From Globodera rostochiensis (lineage: Eukaryota; Nematoda; Chromadorea; Rhabditida; Heteroderidae), in NCBI GenBank assembly GCA_018350325.1, contig JAEVLN010000017.1:744001-808000 (forward strand): a stretch of DNA of 64,000 nucleotides, read 5' to 3'. The notes beneath the pieces were generated by a model. The model was not told where the DNA came from, ran no database searches, and was given only the letters and a program-made list of their open reading frames with translations. This document shows, piece by piece, positions 45,801-58,690 of the stretch; positions within the stretch are counted from its first letter, which is position 1; each line of letters starts with the position of its first letter. Both the position numbers and the translations under genes were made by a program.

Positions 45801-46527
45801 AGTTCGCGCGACGGCTGCTGCTGCTGCTGTTGGGAGTACAACCGGTCGGAGGCAACGACGGTTGGCTCGGGCTCGAACAGTTCGGGGTACTTCTGAAGAA
45901 TGGAAATTGAGCCTTTTTTTTATCGATAATTTTCAGTAATTAAATTGCAAATTGATTTTGTTGAGTAATTTTTGCCTCTTCAAATGCGCTGAATTGGCCA
46001 ACAATTGGCGCTCCGTTGCACAAATTTGCGCCTCGACAAAGGCAATAGGCCACTTGGACGCCATTCAGCTCGAGCACGTCGCATTCCTCCGCCAATTCGT
46101 AGGGTTTGCGCGGGAAAGTTGCGTGGTGGGCACTGTCCGCGATGCATTCCTTCACCACCGTAAAAGTGCCTGGGGGGTTAATCAAATTAAATATTAAACA
46201 TTTAAATTAAAAACAAAACATTCAAATTAATTCACCGTTTGCCGTTTTGTGTCGCGTTGTCCGACAAAGTATTTTTTCGTCGTTCGCAAAGCGTTTGGCG
46301 TACCCATCGCAGCTGAACGGAAAGGACGTTTTGCATTCGCCGAACTCCTCCAGCCCGGCCTCGGCACAGATGTAGCAGTTCAGAGCTTTGAGATTATTCC
46401 AAAATTTATTATTTTAATTATACCCTTTAATTAATTGAAAGATAATTAATATTTAACCTTGAACGCTGAGAAAAGATGTGAAGAAAATGAAAATGGTTGT
46501 TCTGCTCAAATTGTTTTTGGATTCCAT
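42887..46527 (-). CDS. Secreted protein with three Ly6/uPAR-like modules and hydrophobic tail
   Basis: A minus-strand gene of about a dozen exons. Exon 1 (46527-46458) encodes a signal peptide (MESKNNLSRTTIFIFFTSF) and joins in phase to exon 2 (46385-46236). Three cysteine modules follow: LNCYICAEAG, ending with YCLCRGANLCN; LLCFQCGESN, ending with LCLCSTAQCN; and LNCAVCLDVE, ending with YCLCAGQMCN. Each begins with a CxxC pair and ends with CLC...CN, the hallmark of the three-finger Ly6/uPAR fold. Proline- and glutamine-rich linkers separate them. Near the C-terminus a PNWPTSG heptad occurs three times. The protein ends with a hydrophobic tail, VHVLLGLVVSVALL, typical of GPI attachment. It should sit on the cell surface as a binding or modulating protein. 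Middle exon joins were judged by frame only. Confidence 0.7.
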
Positions 46528-47885
46528 TTGAATTCTTTTAAATTACCTAAATCTGCCAACTTAAATGTTAAATATTTTTATTAAATTTAAATTAATTAAA
46601 AGAAAAACAATTTTACATTAATAGTTTTTAAAGTAAAAAAACATTAAATGCTCTCCAAATTTTTGGGGGAATTGTGCTTTGGGTTTTCGGATTTGCTCAA
46701 TCCCTCCCTCTCTTTTCGCGCTTTGATCGTCCGCTCCAAAAAACGCGCGGAGGGGCGCACTTTTCGGCGTGTAATTGCGGGGATCGTCGCCCCGGGGAAT
46801 GAGGTTGGAAATTCATCTGCTGGAAATCCCCCGAGGCATTATTCGGTGACAGAATTGTAAAAATCAAAGATTTAGGGCTTTTGGAGGTTAGAAAATCAAT
46901 AAGCAAATTTTGGGCTATTCAATTATTTTCATTTTTGGCGAATTTTAAACAAAATTAATCATAATGTATTAACTATATAAGGCATAATCGTCGAGCTAAA
47001 AAACAGCAATCAATTAGAGAAATTCGAAAATTGTCCCATTTTTGGAGAGGGAAAAGTCTGGAGAATACTGGCAGAAACAGCAGCCGAGACTGGACTATAA
47101 TAATAAGGCCCTCGCCCTCCTATAAATAAATCAAAATTCTAATAAATATTAAAAAAGTATAACAAATTTTAAATGTTTTTTTTTCACGGAATTGAATGAA
47201 TTGAATTGGATTTTCGTTGCGCGCTTAGGTTTTGTGTTCGATGTGATCGGACGCCGGGGGATATTCGATCGGACGAAAGAGTATTTGAAGTGAATGGGCG
47301 CATTTGATCGCGTCGGGAGGCGTCGGGGGGGGGGGGGGGGGGGGGTAAACAAATTGAAATTGTCGGATTTTCTGTTGGATTTGCTCTGATGAGTTTGGTG
47401 AGGGATTTGCATGGAATTGCAGGGGTTTCACACGTTTTGGGAATTTGTGGGATTTGCTAGCGATTTCCACGGATTTCGATGCTTGGAAAATGAATGGAAT
47501 AATCCAATTCTTCCCAACTCGCCTCAGACTGGTTGACTTTAACGTTCAATTTTTTTTTTCATTTTTTACTATCGAAAATAAAAAAAAAGCAAAATTGCCT
47601 TTCTATTTATATACTAGAGTTATGAAGTTGTACGAATTAATAAATTTAAAAAAAAAGTTATTTAAATATTTATTTAATTTTGTTAAAAGAAGACGTTATG
47701 ACTTCAACTTCGGATTTGGGTATCAATTAGCCGTTTAAATAAAGCTGAACCAAATGCTAACTTTCATTATGAACAATTTGCTAATTTAAAACAATTAATG
47801 TTTGATTATTTTTTATTTCAATTTTATTTGCTAAACTTTTGAAGACCTTTTGTGTCTTGGCACTGCCCCAAGCGCCGATGTTTCC
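46528..47885. other. Intergenic, no gene seen
   Basis: AT-rich, with a G run of about 20 bp at 47,327-47,346 and a GC-richer stretch at 46,660-46,850 that lacks splice-compatible exons. Confidence 0.5.
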
Positions 47886-48263
47886 ATGCCGACACTTAAA
47901 GAACGAATTACGCTCATTTTGCGGTGTTCACTTTTAGCATTTATTGTCTTATCTTTTAGTTTTTTGAATTTATTTCAGATTGCCAAGCCGATTAATTGGC
48001 CAACATGCCAACTTCTTTCAAAGCTCGGGCACCCATTTTTGATGGTGTTTTGAATAAATTATTAATTTAATAAATAATTAAATTTTAAAGAGCTCAATTT
48101 GGGAAAATTACGAGCTCAAAAGACGGCCAACAAAATCCCTGCGAAGAATCATCGGCCCAATTGCCCTTCCGTGAACATTGTGATCATTTCATTATTTGTG
48201 ACAGCTCCGATCATTCTCTTCGCCGTTATGATCGTATCCTATTTTTTTATACAATATAAATGA
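47886..48263 (+). CDS. Putative small two-TM membrane protein
   Basis: A possible two-exon gene: ATG at 47,886 (MPTLKERITLILRCSLLAFI) up to a GTGTTT donor near 48,045, then an AG acceptor near 48,092 leading to LNLGKLRAQKTANK and a second membrane segment (IVIISLFVTAPIILFAVMIV) before TGA. It is roughly 110 residues with two hydrophobic helices. The donor is weak and no family is recognised. It could equally be the tail of a longer gene whose start I cannot see. Confidence 0.3.
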
Positions 48264-48646
48264 CACAAATTCACATTGAATAAGTACTGTATTTGATTTA
48301 AATATAAATTTGTACAAATAAAGTCAGCTATTGTAATTCTTTATTCAACCGAAACCAAACAATCTATGCATCTTTAGGTTTTCTAGAGATTTTTTGTATG
48401 GTTGGTAGGTATATAATAGATACATTTATTTTTTTTTTAATTTCCAATTTAACCTTTTTATGGCATCCAAAAAATAGAGGATATAATAATATGGATGATA
48501 GGAAATTAAATCAATAAATGATTTTAAGAGACATCCAACGGCCAGGGAATATTTGCATCACTTTTATATGCTTTTTAATGTAAAATTACTTTTTAAATTT
48601 TTATAAATTAGTAAATTTATGTTTAATTTCTATTTTTTATAGTTTA

Positions 48647-51600
48647 ATGTCAATTAAAAAGATTTTGCTAATTGCCTTCTTCAATTCAATTTTATTTCAA
48701 CTATTTTTTTGCAAATCACCCTCAAAATTAACCTTCGGTATGACCTTAGTAAAATAATATAAATAATTTCAAATAGAAATATGAGCTGAAAGCAATTTTA
48801 GGCATTAATTATCAAAATTTGGACGCTGAATATTGCCGACTGTTTTTTGATGCCAATTTGGACGATTCGGACCAAATGGAGCACAGTGCAAGGCTCGGTG
48901 CCGTTCTGATCAAAAATGAAATTGATTTGGATTTGGTGAACATTGACGTGATTATTAATCAAATATTTCTTCGCAAGAAAAAAGTGTTGGCTGTTCCTCC
49001 CAGCATTGATAAATCAATTCTAAATGCCAAATTCAAAAAGATAAAGGCAAAAATTGAAAAGAAAAAAGTTGGCGAAAAATTTAGCCTCGTTGAAATTTGT
49101 AAATTGAGAATTTTTGGGATGGAAATGAAAGAAATACGCGACTTCTTACTAAAAGTGGGCCATAAGTTTGAGGAAAAGGATCTGGCACATCTAACCAAGC
49201 TGTACGAAAAGGGCAGCAAGTCAATCTTTTTTTTTGATAAATTTAAATTTAATTTTAACTTTTTAATCATAAAACTAATTCAAAAAAACTCAACAAATGT
49301 CAATCAATCTTTTTGATAAATTTAAATTTAATTTTAACTTTTTAATCATAAACTAACTCAAAAAACACTCAACAAATGTCAATCAATCTTTTTGATAAAT
49401 TTAAATTTAATTTTAACTTTTTAATCATAAAACTAACTCAAAAAACACTCAACAAATGTCAATCAATCTTTTTGATAAATTTAAATTTAATTTTATCTTT
49501 TTAATCATAAAACTAATTCAAAAAACACTCAACAAATGTCAATCAATCTTTTTAATAAATTTAAATTTAATTTTAACTTTTTAATCATAAAACTAACTCA
49601 AAAAACACTCAACAAATGTCAATCAATCTTTTTGATAAATTTAAATTTAATTTTATCTTTTTAATCATAAAACTAATTCAAAAAACACTCAACAAATGTC
49701 AATCAATCTTTTTAATAAATTTAAATTTAATTTTAACTTTTTAATCATAAAACTAATTCAAAAAACACTCACCAATGTCAATCAACAACCTTCAATGTTG
49801 AATATTTAACTATTTTAGAGTTTTTATTAGCTAAAATCACGGCAAACTCTAATTATGTCTAGGGCTCGGATTGTTTTATTTTCTGCTAATATTAGGTCGT
49901 GCTGGGTCGTTTCGTAAAAACTGCCACCATGGGCGTTTCGTAAATTCGCCATCAAGGGGCGTTTCGTAAATGCGCCATTATGGGCGTTTCGTAAATTCGC
50001 CAGGGAGTTTCGTAAATCTGCCATTATAGCGTTTTGTAAATCTGCCACTATGGGAGTTTCGTAAATTCGCCACTATATATATATAAATATATACACATTT
50101 TTATCGAACAAAAGGAATTAAAATTTTATTAACAAATATATAAAAATATAATTCAGAAATGATGTAGTTAGTAAATTTTCCATTATCCTTTTAGCCAGAT
50201 GTCTATCCAAAGTCCTTAGGCTAAGTTCAATACCAATTTTCGTCCAATTTTTCCAATAAATCTCCGCGTGTTTTTATTTCTTTCTTAAAATACAGCTCAA
50301 CCAAATTTTTTGCGCCTTGATTCGATGCATTTCTTCAATTCTAATGCCACAAATTAAAATTTGCTGTGCAGATAACATTAAAGTTACTAAAAATGTAATC
50401 GCCTTCATCGTCGAGAGCGAACAATAGGGGGGTGGTAGAAGCAAATAATAGGTAAATATTTTTCGGCGGCGCTTTCGAATTATTTGCCGTTATATTGTTC
50501 AAGAAAATAATAGGTGAATAAATTATTGTGAGGCGCTTTCAATTTATTTGTCTGATCTGACGTTTACAAAATTATTTTGATCGATAAAAAATGGGTATGC
50601 ACTTAATATATACATGTATTTAGTGGCAGATTTGTCTGATCTGACGTTTAAAATTTATTTTGATCGATAAAAAATGTGTATGCACTTAATATATACATGT
50701 ATATTATATTAATATAATAGTGGCAGATTTACGAAACGCTATAATGGCAGATTTACGAAACACCCTGGCGAATTTACGAAACGCCCATAGTGGCAGATTT
50801 ACGAAACGCCCATAATGGCAGATTTACGAAACGACCTGGCGAATTTACGAAACGCCCTGGCGAATTTACGAAACGCCCATGGTGGCAGTTTTTACGAAAC
50901 GACCTAGCACCATATTAGGTCAAATATTCAAATTGGTTATCTGTGAAACTATTAGTCGCTAATTGTTTTTGTTCTTTCGATCCCTAATGATTTGATTATG
51001 CGAAAATGCTAATATTTTATTGACCAATTTATATTTTTTAGTTCGGTAGAATGCAAACAATTAGAAAAAGTCGACGACTTTTTTGAGAAAAACGAAAGTG
51101 AAATGCAAATTTGGATGTTCGAATTGCGCAACTTTATCTCTCAATTACATAGTTTAAAATTGGATTATTTGTTTTCGAATTCGGACGATGCTCAGAAAAA
51201 GAATTTTTCCATTTGGCGCAAATTTTCTGTACGGATTGACGGCGAAAGTGAACTGAGCCACAAGCTCAGGATGTTGAACGGCAGAGGCGAAATTGATCAA
51301 ATCGTTCGGATTAAACAGAAGATGAACCGTTATCTGATGGAGTACAAGTACATCGGCATGTTGGAGCTGCACAACCCACTCACAATGGCATTCGGTACAA
51401 TTTATTATCGCATTTAGCTCAATCTTTGCTTTCTTTAATCTTTTTTACAAAATATTTTCAGATATTATGGGGGATAAAATGTTAAAAACGACGTTCCGGA
51501 CAATTGTTGTACCTGCTGACGGCCATCAAATGGCGGCGGCGGATGAAATAACACTTCATAACAAAATATGGCTTCAAATTTCGCTTTTATGCGGAAAAAT

Positions 51601-54600
51601 AATTGACTATTTCGTGCAACAAATTCATAATGCCAAAGTAGAAAGTGCCAATAACGAAGTGAAAACTGACAAAATTGAAAATTATTGGAAATTATTTGCA
51701 CGACTTTTGGGCCTTTTCAAAAAGAACAGCGAATTCGACGACCAAAAATTGTTGCTGAATAAATTTGTAACTCTTTTGGACTATTTGAAGGGCCAATTCG
51801 GCGAACACAAAATGAATTTGAAGAGGAAATTGGTGCTGGACCGACTCGAAAATTGCTTTTTGGAACTTTACGATGAAGACGCTGAATTCAGAGAATTTTT
51901 GACAAATGATAATCTTCCATCAATGGCATTGTTGAAAGAAATTTTCGAAATTGCCAAAGAGAAAGATGAACTCATTTCCGAACAATTTTGGTTTTTTATA
52001 AGTAATTATTATTATTCGAATAATAATTTAAATAAAATATATGTTACGGAATTTTGACAATTAATTTTGAAATTTGAAAGTCTATAACTTTTTTAAACTC
52101 AACCAAATCAAACAAAAAGATGCCATTCGAAAGTTCTAAGCTTTTAAAGGTATATTGTTAAGTCAAAGCTAAACAATTAGAAAATCAAAACCCCGATTTT
52201 GGGTGTTTTTTCATATACTTTTTAAAACGAATTGAACCGCTTGGCTTTCAAATTTTAGAATTTTCAAAAACCCGGGTAATTCCAAAATTACCCGTAACAT
52301 ATATATAAATGATTTAACTTTAAAAATAATCTTTTTTCTTTATTTAAAAAAAAAGCTAACAATTTATTGGAATACAAAGAAAGTAACAAATCGTCAAAAG
52401 AAAAGGGTGAAATTAAAAATGCCGAAAATAATAATATAATAAATAAAAATAATGATAAAATGGCAAATTCAACTATTTTATTATGCCCTGACGAAAATAT
52501 TCCATTGGCGAAATTAAAGGAATTAGATGCTGATGAAGAGAAAAAAGGTTATCATTTAACTAATTTCGAGAATTATGAAACTTTTTCGCTGATGTCCTCA
52601 TATATAAAATTGATAAAAAATGCGCCCAAAGAATGTTATTCGAATAAAATTAATGTTGACGTAATTATTTGGAATTATAAAATGAATATTCGCCTTTTAT
52701 TCGAATTTGCCGATAATTTAATGGACAAAAGCGATAAATTTGGCGTAAAAATAAACGAATTTAAAAATGAATGGCAAAAAAAGAAAACATTTGGGAAAAG
52801 TGAGGAAGAATTGTGTGAGGTTCACAAATTTGCAATGTTATTAAGCAAAAATGACATTTTGTCTGAGGAAAATTTGCCATGGAGAGAATTTTTAGCCCAA
52901 ATGTTGGAAGACGACGTAACTGAAACGTTGCAAAATCGGGTAGGAATTTAATTAATTAGTTAATAAATCATTAATTAAAACTTCAAAGATCGTTTTGCTG
53001 CCCGATGAAACGGAATTTCGGTGGAGTGAAAGCGATTGTTCTAATGCCAATGTCCACGAGAAAGTTATAAAGGCACTTTTGAAAAACAAATTGACTTTGG
53101 CACAATTTCACTTTGTCGCGTTGAATACGCTATTGAGGCGGTTTAATGAGATTCGGCATTTTTTTTGCTACGGCATGGACCAAATTAACAATATTTTGTT
53201 GAAGGACAGAATTCAGTTGGCATTGGGGGACAAAGTGTTGGACGCGTTGGAGTTGGCACATCCCGAACTTATGCACTTCGGTACTGATCAGAATGCTTAA
53301 CTCAAACAATTCCCGCAAAAATGCCCTTCCATTAAGCGTTTGCATATAATTTTAGAATATTTTTAAAACATCGAAATTAATTTCCCAATTTGCAGAGCTT
53401 CTCACCTTCTCCCACAATTATTTGCTTTTTCTGAGGCAATTGAGCCATAAAACGGGCTCTTTAAGTGCAGAATCGGCCGAGTCTCGGATTTATGCGCCAA
53501 TTCTGCTTAATGCTTTGAAATTTTATGAGAATAATTTGCACAATAATTGGGCATTTGGCAGAGAATTTTTAAAAACTATTCAAAGAGCAAAAACAAATTT
53601 TTATATAAAATATTTACTCCAAATTCAAACGTCAAAAAATGAATTAATTCGCAATGCCTTTTGCTTTTTGTTCCGTTTTTTGGAATCTCTGCGAAAAAAT
53701 TTGATGGAAAAGACGCAAATAATGGCGGGCAAAGAATGGCACATAATTACGGAATGTCAGCAGGAGGGCATCGTCAAAGCGGCAATTGCTGAACAAAGAC
53801 GGCGGATAAGAAAGAAAACTTTGGAGTTTTTGTGGAAATCTTCGGCCAAAACCAGTCTGAGAATGATCGATCCGATCAGAGCGATCCCGGGTGGGATTTG
53901 AATTTGTTTATTAATTTATGTACACAAATTTGTCTGGCAATTCTTTTGACAATTCTCCCTAAAATAAAATGTACATTTTTCATTCTTAGGTGGAATGACA
54001 CGTCTTTGGAAAACGCTGTACGATTCTGAGAAAACAGCGGAGCAAAATGATGATGACATTTCCGCTTTAAGGCATTTGATGGATAGCAGCAAAATGATGC
54101 CAGGTAATGCGTAGTGATGCACGAGAGTCTCGGTATCGAGTATCGACTCAAGAAAAGTCTCGGGTTTTTTGAGTATCGGTCTCGGTATCTCGTTCGGGGA
54201 ATTTTGGGTTTCGTGCAACACTATCAGGTAAGGGCAGAAGAGCTGCTGGCGCCCGAATAAATTTGAAAAGCCTTTTCTCGGCACTCGATTTAAATCGTTG
54301 AAAAAAAAAATGTTTTTATTTTATTCGTATTTTTAAGATTATGAAGACGTTGGCTTGTTGATTTCCCATTATGAAGAGGCATTGCTGAGCGACCACGATA
54401 AGGACAGAATTCAGGGCAAAATGAAGGCGGAATTTTTAATTTTCTTTAATTGGATTAACGATCATTCAACAATTTCATTTCCAATTATGAAAAAAATTAG
54501 AAAATATTTTTCTAAGCATTTTCAAATGCTTAACGAATTTTACGACCAAATATTCGATGAGAGTGAAGCAGAGGTGGAACAAAATGAGCATTATTTGGTG

Positions 54601-57600
54601 GATTTGATTTTCGAGACGAAAAATGACGTGGAGAGAATAATGGCCGGACAATCGCCGAACGGCGGGACTGAGACTGAGTCGGCGGAGGAATGGCGAAAAC
54701 GGAATTTTCACCGAATAATCGGCGGGAAGAGGGGACAAAGCCTCGAAAAAGCCAAACATTGGGAGGATTATTTGCCGTGGATGAGAGAGCTTCACGGCCT
54801 TACACTTCCAAATCTGATCAAAACAAATGAACATTTTGCGCAAAAGTTGAAAACCGGTAAATTGGGGAAGAAATTTTACAAAAAAAATGTTTTGAAAATC
54901 AATTAACAAATGTCGTTTTATTCAAATTTAAATTTAGCTTGCGAGTCTTCATTGGTAACGCGTGGCTTTTTAATTGAAATTTTGGAGTTAAATGCGTTGA
55001 CTGAAATTCTAAAAATGTTGGGAATAAATCATTCAAATGCCTTTTTCGTTTTATTGGAACAAATTGGCAAATTTGAAGAAGCAAACAAATTACCGTCAGA
55101 AAATAAAATTACCAATAATAAAAATAAACCAAAAAAGAAGAAAAAAGTCAAAAAAAGCAAAGAAGAAATTTATGAAGAAAAAGAGAAAAAAGAAAAAATT
55201 AGTGAAAATTCCAAAAAGTCAGAAACAAATAAAGAAAACGAGAACATGCATTATGAAGAAGAAATTGGTGAAAGAAAAGGTATTTTAGATAAAAAAGAAA
55301 AATTGGACAAAAAAATTGGTGAAGAAATTGACAAATTAAATTCGGAAGAAAATTATTTTCAAAATTCAGATAATTTGGAAAGTTCAAAAAATTTAGAAAT
55401 AATTGGTGCAGAAAGTACCTCAAAATCTGTCGAAACAAAAGCCCATTCAAAAAAATTGGATCCAAAAGAATTTGCCGGCATTAAATTGGGCGATTTTGCT
55501 AATGACAATTTCCTGGCATTGAAATACGGAGAATTGATGGCAATTATTCTTCGAGAAGGGGGCCATACGACAGAAGTGAACTCCTCGAGAATGTCCGCTT
55601 TTCCCAAACTCGAGAAAGCGGGCGATGAAAACTCTGAAAATTACCAAAATTGTAACACTGGCGATGGCGCGGATTCGTTGGCACGATTGCTGGACATTGG
55701 CGCTTTGGCAAACGAAATTTGGCACTATGTTCAGACAATAAAAGCGCTGAATGAGTCAAAAAGTGAGGCAAAAATGGAAATGGAATGGAAAGAGCTCAAA
55801 AAAATTGAATTGGGGCAGCAAATAAATTCAGAAAATTTGGAGGAAAATCTTTTTTGGGTATTTAAACGAATTTTGGGCTTAGCGGAAGGATTTGCGGTGG
55901 AAAATTTGCAAAATTCAAATTCGGAAATTGAATATCGTCAGTCGATTCGGCATCAATTGCATCTTCGCAAATTCTCGATGGCCCTTTGTCACAGCAGCGG
56001 ATTTTGGGAAAATTTGGACAAAATTCGACGAAAAATTATTTCAAAAGTTTTTCGAATCGAAAATGAAAGAATGGATAAATTACTTTGTGAAGAAATTGAT
56101 AAATATTTGATTTTTAATAAAAAATTAAACGAGCAACGGAATTTGGGTAATTTTTATTTATCCATTTTTTCTCTAAAATTTTTTTAGATGAAAATTTATT
56201 GGAAGAATACAAAAATGTATTAAGTAAATTTGTTGGTGAAAAAGCGAAAACAAATTTATTACTGCCATATGAATTTGCTAAAAATTGGCAAGAAATAAAT
56301 TTTTCACAGAATTCAATTATTAAATTGGAGAAAGTCTCTCAAGTAAAAGAAATAACACTTTTATTTAATAAATATTTTATTTTTAATAGATTAAAAATCA
56401 TTTGATTGCAAATGGTTATCTTTCTGAGGACTATAAAATCAAAAGCCAACAAGTTATAAGTGAATTGTCGAATATTGTCGAAAAATGGGTGAGGTGGACG
56501 AAGCAATTAAAGTTTATTTAAATTAAAATAAAATTTTAGAGTCCCGAGGCGCTAATACAATTTCCGCGTTTTTTATTTGAACATAAAAAACTGGAGCCAA
56601 TTTGTATTCTACCGGATGAGTTTGAACGCGAATTAATTTTTGGAAAATTAAATTGTGACCATTCCAAAAGAGAAAATTGTGGGGACGAGTCGTTGTACTG
56701 CTCCCTCTGTTTGGTGAGGGGAGTCTAACCTTATAAATATATTTAATAATGCTAAAACTTCATTTGTTATAATGCTAAAACTTCATTTATTTAGCATTCT
56801 GGCGTCAAATTGATTAAAAAAGTTATGATTTCGGCGGCGCCGCCAACGTTGGAAATAACTTTTATGGATGTGCCAATCGAAATGGCATTTATTATGGTGC
56901 CTAATGTCAAAGTGCCCAATTCGGGCAAGACATTTGGTCTAAAAACATATGAAAAATTTGCGAAAATTTTTGAAGAAAATATTGAAAGTTTGTTGAGGGC
57001 CGCTCACTTTGATGAAGGCATGAAGGCCAAAGCCGGGTTGCGGACACTATCAAGTGAAGTGCCTACGATTAATTGAATTAAAACAAACATTTTTAGATTG
57101 CTTAATAAATGAAAAAATTTTGGAAATTTTGTCACCCGTCAGAAATTTTGACAATAAAATTGACGATCAAATGGAGGCTGAGTTCAACGTCACTGAGAAA
57201 CTTCGCATAGTTATCGCTTATTTAGAATTATGGGCTAAAAGTAACCGTTTTTAATTTATTTTTTAAAAAGATTTAAATATTAAATTAAATTTAGGCAATT
57301 ACATTTATGGAAAAGTAATGGGCTATTTGGACACACCGATGTTGTTGACAATGACGGCCAAAGTGTTTTTGATGTTTCCGAAAGCTTCAATTCCCTTTTT
57401 AATCGAAAAATATTTTTTGATATATTCGAAATGGTGAGAAAATATAGCAAATTTTATAGCAAATTATGAGTTAAGGAATTGGCCAATGCCGGTACAATTA
57501 ACCCAAATTGATCAAAAAAGAATCGGCGAATTTATGAGTTGGGCGCCAAACCGCGAAAGGCAATTTGAGTCCGGCAAAGAATTGGCCATGGCAATTATTT

Positions 57601-58690
57601 CACCGTTGTTCCCGGAACAAAAAGAGGCCATGCAAATCAATTTATCGACAGCAAAAATCATTCAAATTGAATTAAAAATGGGTGAAAAAATTAGTTTTTA
57701 AATTTTATTTTCAACTAAAAAACTTTAGTGGTTTTCGCCACTAAAATAGTGGGGAATTTTAAAGTACTGAAACTTTTCGTCACTAATATACTAAAACCAA
57801 ACAAGTTTATTTTTTACAATTATTTTTAGCTTATGAACCAATTTATTGGCACTTTTTTTTATTATTAAACTATTTTGTGATTTTTGCACTAAAACCACGA
57901 TCATTATTTACAAAAAATTAAAAATTATTTTATAAGTCAAAGAATTTTAGCATTTGCCCAAATAAGAAAAGTGGACAATTTGCAAGCATTATTAGAGCCA
58001 ATTATGGTTAATGGGCGAACATTTACCGAAAAGGTAAAACAAAACGTAAAATCTTTTAAAAATTAATTTTTGCTATTCAGTACGAACATTTTGTCACTTT
58101 TACCTGTGGGGGGACGGAATTAAATGTCGAAAATTTTTGTCATTTTGTTGGGAAGCGATTGAGGCACGAATTGCTGTATTTTGTGGAGAATTCGTTGGCC
58201 AATTGGGTTCGTTTTTGCCATGTTTATCCGACCTGCGTGCCCGTGGAGCTGTCGGACGACCAACAAACGCGGTAAGTACTAGAGCTGTTCGAGACTTGAA
58301 CAGAGAGTCAAGACCGAGAAATGACCCCGAGAATCGAGAAATGACCCGAGACTCGAGATCGAGAAAAACCCGAGAAATTTCTCAAGTCAAGACCAAGACT
58401 CTCGAACAGCCCTAGCAAGTACAGCAGAAATCTCCAATTCTTCTAAAAGAATAAATAGGCCGACAACTTTTAACAAAATGCACAAAAAAGTTTGGTTGGT
58501 TGGCCTCAAATTGCGTCAACAGAAAAAGAAAAATAATGACGCATTCAAAAACGAATTTAAATCAATTTTGGGTGATAAATTGGCTGAAATTAATGTCAAA
58601 ATTAAAAGAGACTTTGAAGGGCAATTATTTTACAATGTCCAATTAAATTCGGAATATGTGGAGGAGAAACATCAATTGCCAAAATGGTAA
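48647..58690 (+). CDS. Giant secreted protein of unknown family, 2,098 residues, 20 exons
   Basis: Twenty exons join with every phase matching: 48647-48737, 48802-49219, 51042-51394, 51462-52001, 52356-52939, 52989-53280, 53396-53890, 53990-54103, 54338-54856, 54938-56146, 56188-56342, 56390-56488, 56540-56713, 56795-57053, 57097-57240, 57295-57433, 57476-57681, 57951-58033, 58081-58271 and 58459-58690 (6,297 nt). The first exon is a signal peptide ([20 protein letters not shown]). The mature protein looks mostly alpha-helical and charged. A Lys/Glu low-complexity stretch lies in the middle (exon 10, [14 protein letters not shown]). A few cysteines occur near the C-terminus. No domain is recognised. 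The final stop is either TAA at 58,690 or, if the TG|GTAACT donor is used, a few codons further. Signal peptide, size and lack of relatives make it a candidate secreted parasitism or structural protein; this is inference. Confidence 0.8.
49220..49790. repeat. About 81-bp minisatellite in intron 2 of the giant gene
   Basis: Roughly seven copies of a unit containing GATAAATTTAAATTTAATTT, TTTTTAATCATAAAACTAA and CTCAACAAATGTCAATCAAT. The array starts directly at the exon 2 donor region (49,220), so the first copy includes the splice site neighbourhood. Confidence 0.9.
49899..50912. mobile_element. Foldback element with GTTTCGTAAATTCGCC terminal modules, 1,014 bp
   Basis: Both ends consist of tandem copies of about 20 bp built on GGGCGTTTCGTAAATTCGCC, in inverted orientation. 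A 9-bp direct repeat, TATTAGGTC, flanks it (49,890-49,898 and 50,913-50,921). The core (about 50,100-50,700) is AT-rich and holds an internal direct repeat around TTTGTCTGATCTGACGTTT. It sits in intron 2 of the giant gene. There is no coding capacity. A 9-bp duplication with long subterminal repeats is typical of Mutator-like foldback elements. Confidence 0.85.
54112..54223. mobile_element. MITE-like element in intron 8 of the giant gene
   Basis: Terminal inverted repeats TAGTGATGCACGA and TCGTGCAACACTA differ at one base. The interior has GAGTCTCGGTATCGAGTATC and its approximate reverse. I see no clear target-site duplication. Similar TCTCGG words occur at about 3,640-3,700. Confidence 0.6.
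58280..58414. mobile_element. MITE inserted at the splice donor of intron 19 of the giant gene
   Basis: Ends are TAGAGCTGTTCGAGA and TCTCGAACAGCCCTA. The flanking 8-bp repeats GTAAGTAC (58,272-58,279) and GCAAGTAC (58,415-58,422) differ at one base. The left copy is the splice donor itself, so insertion duplicated the donor and left it functional upstream. Confidence 0.7.

Noticed and set aside
47327..47346. Long G runs (also at 13,795, 28,265, 59,813) as designed quadruplex switches
   Set aside because: Single homopolymer runs in non-coding DNA are common here and may vary by sequencing error. No link to a promoter is visible.
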